Assembly (NCBI GenBank): GCA_017506865.1
Contig: JAFCMP010000034.1
Span: forward strand, 1-64,000
Direction of reading: 5' to 3'
Source of the DNA: Tribonema minus
Lineage: Eukaryota; Sar; Xanthophyceae; Tribonematales; Tribonemataceae
Length of the DNA: 64,000 bases
A model generated the notes under the pieces. The model was not told where the DNA came from and did not search any database. It saw only the letters and a program-made list of their open reading frames with translations. Shown here one piece after another: positions 13,904 to 24,700 of the stretch (its first letter is position 1; each line of letters opens with the position of its first letter). A program made the translations under genes and the position numbers.

Positions 13904-14469
13904 GCAGGGTCGCATTGCGCGTCATTGGGCGCTGCGCCCTGTGCGCGCCGCTGTGCTCCCAACAATAAAGGCTCACCATTCTCTGCGTCCGCGGCGCGCG
14001 TGCGCCCGCCCCTCAGCGGCTTGTCCGTTTGCTGTTCTGCTGTGTTGTGTGTGTCGGTGTGGTTGGAGCACTGCGTTGTGAAGCTTGTGACGGCAGTACA
14101 ACAGTAGCTGGGCGATGGTCAGGACCAGGCTGTGTTCAGTCGGGCAGTAGCACTGCTGATGGCTCCACATGCCGCGGCAGTTGCTCAGCACACCACCCTT
14201 CGACCTGTCAAAATTGTACCAAGGAGATCTGGCATTCATCGCATGCACGTGTGAGGGGGTTGCACATCACTATCAATGTCTTGGCTGTTGTTCGATGCAC
14301 ACTCACTGGCGCGCATAATGTCTCGCAAAAACATTCAAGTTAAGTTCAACTATCGGACAGTCTGGAAGGAAGAACTGCGTAATTAGGGGGTTCCTTCAGA
14401 GATCGCGTGAGCCAGGATCCACGTGTATAACACCAACAAGCGCTGCGGCAAACGTGCGCGTCTGTCCAA
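13904..14469. other. RPS14 3' flank and upstream region of the CIA30 gene
   Basis: It begins with the RPS14 3' UTR. The rest has no gene. An imperfect AAGTTCAAC sequence at about 14342-14350 resembles the recurring ACTTCAAC motif and lies about 120 bp upstream of the next start codon. Confidence 0.4.
13964..13969 (+). terminator. polyadenylation signal AATAAA of RPS14
   Basis: A canonical AATAAA hexamer 61 bp downstream of the RPS14 stop codon. Core green algae generally use TGTAA, so this helps argue against a chlorophyte source. Confidence 0.7.
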
Positions 14470-14554
14470 ATGACGCTATCCCGCATGCTGAAGGTGCTGC
14501 TCGTGGCCAGCACGGCGCCAGCGTGTGTGTGTGGATTCGCTTTCGGAGCTCGTG
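14470..14554 (+). other. putative bipartite plastid-targeting presequence
   Basis: Residues 1-22 form a basic-hydrophobic signal-peptide-like stretch ending ACVCG. They are followed by FAFGARVGSG, a Ser/Gly/Arg/Met-rich, acid-poor segment. Phe at the predicted +1 position matches the ASAFAP-type rule of red-lineage complex plastids. The start was chosen because the exon joins the next one in phase through a GTAAGT donor. Cleavage position is inferred. Confidence 0.6.
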
Positions 14555-17500
14555 TCGGAAGTGGCCTGATGGCAGGCTCCCATCACATGACAGGCAGCTG
14601 GTAAGTCGGATCCACGCCTTGCATCACGCCTCGCTCGGTCTGCATCTCAATCGTGCGCTGTTGGTGCGGCAACTGCTGCGGTACTGCGATTTGTGCAGGC
14701 GTGATCCTGCACTGCGTCAGCCACTGTCCCAGCTCAGGATGGCAGAGGACTCCGACACAAAGACCAAAGAGAGGTTAGTCTGGCGTCTTCTTTTGTCTGC
14801 TTCATGTCGCGGCATGCAAGGCGAAATTCAACTTTAGAGGACAATGCATTTCTGTCAACTGCAACAGTTTCTTGCAGAACTGATTTTAAGTGTCAGACTG
14901 AGGAGAAAACTATTTTCTACAAGCAGCGCGAGTCTGATTGCGCACATCAAGGTATCACAATCGCCTTTTCCTGCAGTGAGCACCAGCATATTGCTGCCTG
15001 CAGAAGCAAGTGAGTCCCACAAGGGCACTGCAATCGTGAAGCACTTCATGTCATCATGAGCAGCACAATCACTTCCGCTGCTTTGCCTGTTGCCACAGGC
15101 AGCCGTGGGAGTTTCGCCGTTTTGTGCGGACAATAGCTTTCTTCAATGCGCCACGCCCCCTGGCCGCTGCGCGGAATGCCATCCGCCGGTAAGCGCGCCC
15201 TCTGCTTGCAGCTTGGTCGCTTGCCCGTGATGCCAGTGTACCTCAGCATTACCAACTGATCGAATTTAGTTCAGCAGGCGGCTGCTCATACAACCGCGTC
15301 AATGCGCTTGCTGCAACATGCACCCACGCACCCGGCATGCAGACAGTGGTCTGCGTTGACAGGTTGGCATGTTAATGGGGTTGACGCACGTCTGACAACT
15401 CCATCAGGGAGGCGGTGGACATGAGGCCGCGACCCGCATTGCGCGCGCGACAACACACATCCAAGATCAATATCCATTGCCTACGTTCAATTACAGGCGG
15501 GGAGAGCAAGGCGCCTCATCAGCGCTGCCCGGCGGCTGCATTCTGGTGGCAATTGGCGGCGGCGATGACGCGGCGACAGCGCTCGGGCAAAGGGTGACGG
15601 AGCAGCTGCTGCGGCGCGGCGCGCTGGTGAGGGCGCTGGTTGCGGACGGCAAGGCGGCGGCGGCACTTGAACTTATTGGGGGAGGGGAAAAGAGGCTCGA
15701 GGTGAGAAGGGAGCTGGCAAGTATTCGTGCCATGTGTACATTGCGAAGTATGTAGTCGCGCGCGGTACAGCGTAGTGGTGGTACGCTGCCACCAGTGTCA
15801 ACCGGCGGTCTGCATGACCTGCGAAGCCTCGTGGACTTCACGGAGACTAATGTATCAAGGTTTCTTCACAACATTTTCGTGTGTCCGTCTGAGCGCGCAG
15901 CAATCATCGGTCAGGTCAGGCTGGTGCAAAGTGTACAGAGCAGAAAGAGGGTGGTCTTGCAGTCAGCCATAAGCTATGTACTTCGAAGTACTTCCCCGCA
16001 GCGCTGGTTAAGCGGCACTCTGTAAGGTGCACAGGCGAGGGCAAGCGACATTGCTGGGTCCTTCTGCAGATGGATGTCACCGATGAACCACGCGCGCGCG
16101 CGCGCTATGTCTTAAATTGTACTGCTGTCCATGCAAGCAACACTTCTCAGCGCACGTTCGTCCCGTGCCCAAGTCTGTATTGGCAAAACAAGCAGGTCAT
16201 CGGTGACTTTCACGTACACATTGCAGGCCGCTCATGAGGTGAAGCAATACAGCTGCTTGTGACGCACTTGCTGCACTTTGTGCTTCATCGGCACGCATCA
16301 TGTCACGAGCAAGCAGCGTTGTTTGGCAGCTCGTGCTGGCAGCTCTGTGTGGCAGCGTCTGGTATCATGAGGGCATGCGCCAATCATTGCCTTGACATGT
16401 GACCCATACATTCATATCTTCAGTGTGGCCCCCAATAGCGCCTGCTGCAGCTGTTGTGCACGTGACCGCATGCGCGGGTGGTATTATCACAGCATGAGTC
16501 ACCACGCTGCTCAAACTGCGTGAGGCATCGACTTGAACTTGAAGTTGTTGTGCGCCATCTGTCCATCGACTGATCTGGAGACATGTGTTGCACGTGACGC
16601 TAGCTCTGCACCACGTGACAACTTCACGCATGCCGCCGCTGACCATATCATGATGCCCTGATTGCAATTGCCACAACTCTGCCTGTTGCGCAGGTGGTGC
16701 AGAGCAACTGGGAGGAGCTGCCGTCCATAAAACCCAGCGTGCTGGAAGACGTGGACAGGGCTGTCATTTGCGCGGGAGGGGCTGGCGTGGACGCGCTTGT
16801 CAAGTCGCTCAAGGTACGCCCCTGCATTCAATGACGTTGGTGCCCAATGTCGTCAACGCCTGTGCGGTTGCTGACGCGAGGCGCGCACGGTCTGCTGAGC
16901 CTGATGCCGCTTGCAGCTTCGCGACGGACATCACGACCCGTGCAAGCAGCAGCTGACCGCGCAGCCTTGCCGCTTTGTGAAAACGCGCTCAAAGCCCAAG
17001 TGGACGCCGTGGAAGCTGGACGCCAGAGTACGACTCACGACGCCAGCGCATGTGACCGATGTTCTCTGCTGCGTAGTCTTGTGTGCACAGTGCGTGAACA
17101 CGAACAGCGGTCATATGCCACGGAGCTGCCCGTTTTCTGCCAACCAGCGCGCAGTTGTAGTAGGGCGCGCCGCTGCGCCTTCCCTGTCATCGCAAAGCAC
17201 TAATCGCTTGTGCACCGCTGCACCGCCCGCAGAACTACGGCGACGTGCAGGGCCGGAAGCTCTTCAGCAGCGCGCCGGTGAGTCCCCAGCGGTTGCTCAT
17301 ATCGTGCAGTGTTGACGCCTATTTGTTGAAGTGTCAGCAGCAGCGAGCCTTCACTGCGTGCAGTTGTGTTCATCTGACCTGTTTTAGGGGGACACTGAGC
17401 AGTGCATTGCCAGCGCCATGACAGCGCAGTACCCAACATGCCATTTCTTGGACGTGACAGCAGCGGAGCCCGTACGCATTCAACAAGCGTGTGTGGGCCC

Positions 17501-20500
17501 ATCCTGCTGTTGGCGCTTTGCACGGTGGCCATGCTCTGATTGGCACATCCTGCTGATGCTGTCCGTCGTGTCGTCGCAGGGCGCCGTTAAGTCGTGGGAG
17601 CAGTGGGGCGCCCTCGACGACGTGAGTGCATGCCATGTCTCAATCTGTTGCCAGTTAACGGTCTGCTGCGCACCTTTGTCAAGCGCGCCACTGCTGCCTG
17701 TCGTGTGCGTCCTGTACATGAGCTGCAGCGCGCTGGCCACAGAGCGCTAGGCTGGAAGCTGCAGGCAGCCCCAGGCGCGCGAATTCCCGCACTTGCGCTT
17801 CGATGGCTTGATAGACACCTTGCGCCGTGCTTCAACACTGCATGCCGCATTCATTGAAGCAGAGTCAGGCCCGCCTCTCCATCACTGCACCTTAGTCGCT
17901 TTAAACGCAGTTCTAGCGATGCCACCACCGCCGTGACGACGTCACTAACGTTGCGAAGCGGTGTTTGCGTGCATGCAGGTGGTGATGGGCGGCGTGTCCA
18001 CAAGCGAACTCGTCGTGGTCCCCGGCGAGGGCGAGGCGGGAGGCAGGTGAGACGCCATGCATGCCGCGCCCATGCTGCGCCATCAGTGTCGGCGTCACTG
18101 TATTGTGAGGCCCCGCCATGCGCCAACTTTTAGAGGCGCCTCCCGTCAAGCAAGTGCAAAACCGCCGTGCGGTGCACCTATGAAACCGCTGTGCCCCCCC
18201 CCTCTCCCGCCCGTGCGCACGTGCTGAGTCTGCGCGATACCACGGGCGCACTCGCTATCTGCCTCCTGACTTTCGCAAGTGTACTGCCGCAGAGCCTCAT
18301 TACGACTCTCACAGAGCGCTTGCACTGTATACGCTGACGCGCTGTGCAGTCACTCACTCACGCCCATCCCTGGCTACATTGTTGCACTGCCGCCCGCAGG
18401 TCAAGCGCCGCGGTGTTCAGGGGGACGGTCAGCCCCGCCAACAACGGCGGTTTCGCATCGGTGCGGTCGCGCAACGCGTCGCCGCCGTGGGACTGGTCGC
18501 AGTTTGACGCGCTGCGCCTGAGGGTGAGCGGGGAAGCGACGTCTGCGTCTTTGTTTTGTTGGCGTCGCTGTTGAGGCTACCCTTGTATTCTGGTACTTGG
18601 TGGCAATGCTGCGAAGGCGTCGCGTTGCCTTCGAGGGCTCTTGCAGTACGTGTTGGCAGCGCCCCACTCCCAGCCAGCGTGTGAAGAGCGATGGTACTCA
18701 TTGTCGAACCCGTCCACATTGCTGCACTGGGCCTTGGAGCGCGCTATGGCGCGTCGTAGCTGAGAGCCTGCGGTTCAACGCCCACCCGCCACCCCTTCAT
18801 TGACAATCTGCCACATCTCAGAATGCTCAACTTCAACTGTTGAAAATGCACCTTGCGAGCAGGTGAAGGGCGATGGCTTCCGGTACAAGTTCACGGTTTA
18901 CGACGCCGCCGGCTGGGACCGCCCCTCCTGGAGCTACAGCTTTGACACGGCGGCGGGCGAGTGGGCCGACGTCACCTTCCCCTTCTCCGCGCTCATGCCC
19001 ATCTACCGCACCAAGACCATGCAGGCGAGTCGCAACACAATATGTACATTGTCACCACCACAGAAAGAAAGCATGCACGCACCTGCAGCTCTTATTGAAC
19101 GCCATCGCCACCACAAACAGAAAGCTCATGCCGGTCGACATGTGCTGATATGTTTGCAGTGAGTCATAGACAGCTTGCCGCTCTCAGCGGTGGGCCATCT
19201 CAGCGCGTTTCCCCGACCGTGCGACTGCCGCTGCTGCCGCGGTCCGTACGGATGGCAGTGCCACTCGCATGACACGCAGACCATCGCCTCCGCAGCAACG
19301 CTCATTCGCCAGTATGGCGCACTCGCCGCCGCGCACCGGGCATCGGATGTGGCACAGGCTTTGTGGTGCAGCAGACAGCACTTCAGGCAGCAGGCGCACT
19401 GATGTGCTACTTGGACGAAAAGGGCTTTGACACTGCACTGTCGGACGCAGCCGCATCTGTCTCCCTTCCTCACTGAATAATGGGAATGGCGCTGTCGTAA
19501 TGTGCCACAGGGCTCATATCGTGTGCTCACGATCTCACAACGAGCTAAGCACAGTGACTGCGTGTGCAAGGCTTTCACCGCAAGATCTGTGGCGTTCTGT
19601 GCGTGCATGTACGTCAGGTCTGCGGTTCAGTTTCTATACCGTCCTGTTTGTGCCCAGAGAGCTTGAAAGTGGCATACAGCAGTATAGCACAGAAAGCATC
19701 ACTCTCACGGAGTTTTTGCCCGTTCAACTCCGTTGATCACAGGACCCACCGCCGCTAAACCTGTCCACCGTCTACTCGCTCCAGCTGATGCTCAGCAAGT
19801 TTGAGTACGACGGGGGCCTCAACCCCACCTGGAAGCCAGGGCCCTTCAGGTAATGCGCAGAGCCAGGTTGCATGCAGATTGCACTCGGATGTGTATGGCT
19901 TACGACTTCACACTCTTTGACGTCCGTTGATAGGCCGCCGCCTTCAACTTTCCGTTTAGCTCTCAGACGTTACTTATGTTGTGGCAGCGAGGTACTGAGT
20001 GCAGTCAGCAGCTGTCATGACCGCAGAGTAATTCTGCACTCTCATAGGCTGTTGCAGTACTTTCACGCATGCGCGTGCTGTGCCTCTATTCACGCACACA
20101 ATGGCATTCTCCTGCCGCCTTAAAACTGCGGATTTGGCGTCGCTGCTGCCGTCACACCGTTAACCTTCAATCCCAATCTAATTGGCTGCTGCTGTCTGTT
20201 TGCTTCCTTGCCTCGTGTCCTGCCAGCCTAAGCCTCGACAGCATAGCCACTGTGAAGCTTGGCAAAACGGGCGGCGCTGTGCCGCCTGCCATCGTCATCC
20301 TGGCCAGTGGTGGCACAAAGGTGTGCGTCGTGCATACGCAAGCGTAGCCAATTGCATATCTTTGGTCAGGTGCATTGCTGATTGAGGACAAGACTGGTGC
20401 TTGCTGCGGGTGTGGTGCGGCTGCGCTTGCCCCTGTGCAGCCTATCTTCTGGTGCACTCAGTGGTATGTTTGGGCGCTGCCACCATCATGTGGCACACAT

Positions 20501-20812
20501 TGTGGGAGGGGATACAATGAGAGTACGCGTCAGTTCGCAATCGCCGATCGGCCTAGACCCCACTTCGCTACTGCCTCGACGCGGTCATTAGTTGCAAGCG
20601 GACCTCGAAGCCAAGTGCGCGCGCCGAAACCCAAGGTTGATGGTACTGGCACCGCATGCTGCACCCTGCACCTCTCGGCTTACCCCCGTCGCTGCCTCAC
20701 TGTGTCCGCGTGACAGGCACCCGCAAGCGGCGAAGGCGTCCCTATGACAGTCCTGGACGCAGGCCAGCCGGACGCTGCCGCCAAGACCGTTGACATGTTG
20801 CTAGCTCGCTGA
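14470..20812 (+). CDS. plastid-type NAD(P)-fold / CIA30-domain protein
   Basis: Fifteen exons join in phase: 14470-14600, 14738-14773, 15099-15188, 15497-15701, 16694-16813, 16917-17027, 17233-17277, 17388-17471, 17580-17621, 17979-18046, 18400-18523, 18863-19024, 19743-19849, 20227-20320, 20717-20812, giving 504 residues. The N-terminus MTLSRMLKVLLVASTAPA, then CVCG|FAFGAR, looks like a signal peptide followed by a transit peptide with Phe at +1. Residues 57-86 (QPWEFRRFVRTIAFFNAP) and the Rossmann-like 98-194 (GGCILVAIGGGDDAAT; EDVDRAVICAGG) precede a CIA30 domain at about 280-452 (WGALDDVVMGGVSTSE, GTVSPANNGGFASVR, KGDGFRYKFTVYDAAGWD, LSKFEYDGGLNPTWKPGPF). It resembles Arabidopsis At4g18810 and HCF173-type proteins but stops soon after CIA30, without the C-terminal part of the reductase fold. 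The glycine motif is atypical, so catalysis is doubtful. Likely role: plastid assembly or expression factor. The intron after 19024 uses GC-AG. Confidence 0.88.
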
Positions 20813-21783
20813 GCTGCGTCGGCAAGTCACTTGACTCATGAGTCGTCGGGATCTATACATCGCATTGTGTGGATTTGGCACGAGGGACGCCTGTGCTGCA
20901 TCGAAATATGTTCATGGCAAAGCGCGCCAAATGAAGCTGTCGGCTCACCCGGGTCTACTGCATCTCTGGGTGCTGGTTCTGGCTCGTGTAAACAGCAGGT
21001 GTACAGCGGGCGGTGCCATGCATTTGCCACGTAGCTACAAGCTTGTGGGGCACGGTTTCATGCCTCACTTCATTGTAAGAACCTACAGTAGTTGTGTACT
21101 CAGTGCCACCGCGAACACACAACATGCAGGTATTGACATCAAAGCATCCTTGTAGTCAATAAATTCACATTGCTCTGCAGTATGCTGTCATCCCATTCTG
21201 TTGTTTCTGCTGCGACGTTCATGTCTGCATGCTTGCTCGCCTGCCACTGAGTGTATGCAGTGGTTTTGCTGTGGTATCTGTGGCTGCTTTGACACCAGAA
21301 ACTACCCACGCTACCATGCTGTCACAATGTCGGACTACATAGTTTTGGGAGGACATTGACATTTGCATGCAGTTCTGGTGGTGCCCAGGGGGTGAGGCAA
21401 ATGTGGACCGCTGCTTTCAAGCAAAATTGAAATGTAAGGCTTGAGCTGATAACAATGCATGCATTGGTGAATCTCTGCAAACAATCCACCAGTCCTAGCA
21501 TGATCAGCCACAAATTACTTACAAAGCACTCCCCGGAAAAGTGGATGACAAGGACCCGCAACGGCTAATGCTCATGAGAGGATGCACCAATGGTGCTGCC
21601 CTGGGCTTCCAAAAGTTTACATTTTTGAACACAAACATAGAGCAGAAGGTAATCATAATACGACAAAGCTTGAAGAGCAAGCTTCATGACGAACATCTCC
21701 TGACCTGAAGTTGAAGTGGTGAACCTGAAGTTGAAGTAGCGACGAGAAAAAAAAAGCGTACGATTGCGAAGGTCAAGAGTGAG
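20813..21783. other. intergenic region between the CIA30 and PLAA genes
   Basis: No gene was recognised. A candidate AATAAA for the CIA30 gene lies at 21158-21163. Close to the PLAA start, the block ACCTGAAGTTGAAGT occurs twice in direct orientation with a 20-bp period (about 21703-21737), 47-80 bp upstream of the ATG, and is a possible promoter element. Confidence 0.5.
21158..21163 (+). terminator. candidate AATAAA for the CIA30 gene
   Basis: An AATAAA hexamer about 345 bp after the stop codon. Distance makes assignment tentative. Confidence 0.35.
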
Positions 21784-24700
21784 ATGGCAGAGGAAAGCAA
21801 AGACATGGAGATGGTGGAAACCGCCGATCCTGCCAGTACCATAAACTACGGGGTAGCGCAAGTGCTGCTGGGTCACGATCATCAGGACATCCGATGCTTG
21901 GCGTACGATTCGGCTGCACAGATCCTGTACAGCGGCGGACGAGACAGCTGCGTGTTTGCTTGGGTATGTGCTCGCGCGTCATTGCACATAGTAATTATCA
22001 GTGACCAGCCTTATCATGAGCTCAGTAGGCCTCACCTGCTGTAGCTGCAGCAACGAGCAAGCCTGGCTCCCGTGCTCACGGTAGTTGGGTGCGTCTTAAC
22101 GAAAACACCAGACTGGTGATTGTTATCTTCCATATCGTTTACATCAGTGAGTTTGTTGCGCAAATGCGCATTCGAGTCTTCAAGCCCTCTTGAATGGTGG
22201 TTGCAAGGGACTGTTGCATGCTTGAGCTGTCGAAAAGTGCCTTCAAATTTGCTTGCGCATTTAAAAAACTCTAGGTGTCTTGATTGTGCCTCTAAGGTTG
22301 TCGCCTGCATGAGAGGTAAGCGCTCAAGCCTGGCAGAGTTGTAGCCTCGCAAACAAGTTCTCTACAACTCCACTGCCCCTCTCCCCGCTGACGGGCACAA
22401 CTTCAACATTGCCTCCTGCTCACCCCGCTTGACCAAAACCGTCACAGGATTTGTCGGCGTCACCCGTCCAGGAAGCCCCCCTCTCGCGCATCCACCTAGG
22501 CGGCTGGATCTACTCTCTTACCCTCTACGCCAGCGGCGCCCCAGACACCGCCTCAGCCTCCGCCACCACCACCGCGGCAGTGCTCGTCGGCAGCGCCGAC
22601 GGCACCATCCTCCTGCTGCAGTGGGACGCCGCGGAGCGTCCGCCGTGCCTAGCCGTTACGCACCGGCTCAGTGGGCACGCCGCGCCCGTGGGGTCGCTGT
22701 CGTGGATGGGGGAGCGGCTGGTGTCGGGGTCCTGGGACGAAACCGCCAGGTACTTGGGAAATATAACACATGCACGTGTCTTCCGAGTGTGGCCTGCGCC
22801 TGTGTTCAAGGAATACAGTAGTCTGCGGGCGTGCGTCAGTGCTGCTGCGTTTTGAGCCATCGGCAACAAGCGCTGCCTGTGTGTGAATGCAGCTTTGCGT
22901 GATGCGCCGCTGCCAGTGGGCAGCAGTGCCCCGCTGATGCGCCCGGGCGGCGGATGCTGCAGCTGCGCCGCTTCAGCCCGCGCAGAACATTGATCGCTGC
23001 TGCGGTCAAGGTGCGCAGCGCACCGATGTGGTCTGTGCAATAACCTGCAATGTCATAGACACACCGCAGTCAGCAGGCTCACAGTCCTTCCGTGCGACCC
23101 TGACTCACGAGTCTGACTCGACGTGCACGGCGCCGCCCCTGCGCGCACAGGGTGTGGGACGTGCCGGCGATCCTCGCACAGCCACCGGGATACACGGCCG
23201 CTGCGGCTGCGGTGCTGTCGGGACACGAGAACACCGTCTGCGCCGTGGGCATCAGGCCCGCGGCCTGCGTCACCGGCTCAGCGGGCTTCGTACACGAGGG
23301 GCGGCTGACGGGGCAGCAGCTGCGCTGGTGGACTGAGGACGGCGGCGGCGGCGAGGGCGGCCCACACAGGTATTTGCATAAGTGCATGTACTTTTTATCA
23401 AATCTCGCTGAGGGCAGGCAAATAAGCCCAGATTGGTGGATGTCCAGCTTGCTGCCAGGATCCACATGTGTCGTTTGTAGTCATGCATGTGCCTGTTGCT
23501 GGCATGGGTATGTACGTATGCGTGTGCGCCCGCTTGATGTGCACATGTACACAGGATTCCGTAGGGAGTCCGGTCGTACTCGAGGAGGCGGGGGTCTGTT
23601 GCTGGCGCAGCACACCTGTACACCCGCCCAATGAACATGGCGCAGCATCTGCTGTCGCAGCGCAGCAGCACCCACATGACTGACTCGGCACTGCCACGCA
23701 CCGCAGTTAACGCGATTGGTTGAGCATCACCATCCCCAAACTGCTCACAGTCGCGTCCATATGTCTGGTGCACCCGTGGGCCACTTCTCGCCGATTCTCA
23801 TCAACTTTCTGACTCATTTGACTCCGCTGCTCCGGCCAGGTGGTCGGTGGTGCAGTCAGCGACGGGGCATGATGGCAGCATCAGGGACGTGTGCTGCGTG
23901 ACCCTGGCCGACGGTGCCGCCGCTGTCGTTTCCTGCGCAAACGATGGCACCGTGAGATGGTGGTCTCAGGCAAGCAAGTGCGCACGGCCGCAGGCATAGG
24001 CGCGAGCGCAGACTGTGTGCCCTGCTTGGATGAAATTCAACGCGCTCAAGGCCATGTTCCACTTCTGATATCGCTCACGCGGCGCTTGTTGTGGTCGGTT
24101 GGGTACGTCTGCGGCTCTCGTGAGCATCCCTCAGCACCATTGTTGCTGCGCACAGCCGCAAGCTGCGGTTCCACTGCCTGCTGCCGCGGTGCAGCAAGGC
24201 GCTCTGACCCACCGCCGATGCGTACGCACCACCTCCCCGCGCTGTAGCCGCTGCCGGCGCGCCGACGCCCGCAATTCTCCGAGCACTGCCATCTCTGAGC
24301 CCCTTACCTGACCACACGCACACCGTGTGCACTCGCCCCGTCGTGCAGGCCACCGGCGCGTGTCTCCGCACTGTGCGCGTCGGCGACAACTACCTGTACA
24401 GTGTGGCATGCCTCGACGCGCACGGCGGCGGCGGCGCAGTGGCCGTTGCCGACGACGCGGGGACCGTCACCGTCATCGCCAGCGGCGACGGCGGCGGCAG
24501 CGGCAGCGGCAGCGGCAGCGGCGGTGAGGTCGTGGCGCGCGTGGTGGCACCCGGCGTCGCTGCGGGCCGCACGGCGTGGAGCATCACTCCCGTGGACCAG
24601 CAGAGGTGTGGTCGCAGTAGGCGCGCATAATGTAGCGATCCGGTGTGATGCATAGTGGCGTAGGCGAGCGGGATGGCAACGATCGGCGACTGCGCCGGTC

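Noticed and set aside
14323-14386. ATG with MSRKNIQVKF as alternative start for the CIA30 gene
   Set aside because: It stops after about 20 codons and offers no donor in the right phase, whereas the ATG at 14470 gives a signal-like exon with a GTAAGT donor.
15415-15597. possible extra exon starting REAVDMRPRP in the CIA30 gene
   Set aside because: It runs into the Rossmann exon in the wrong frame, while direct joining of 15188 to 15497 is in phase and matches the family.
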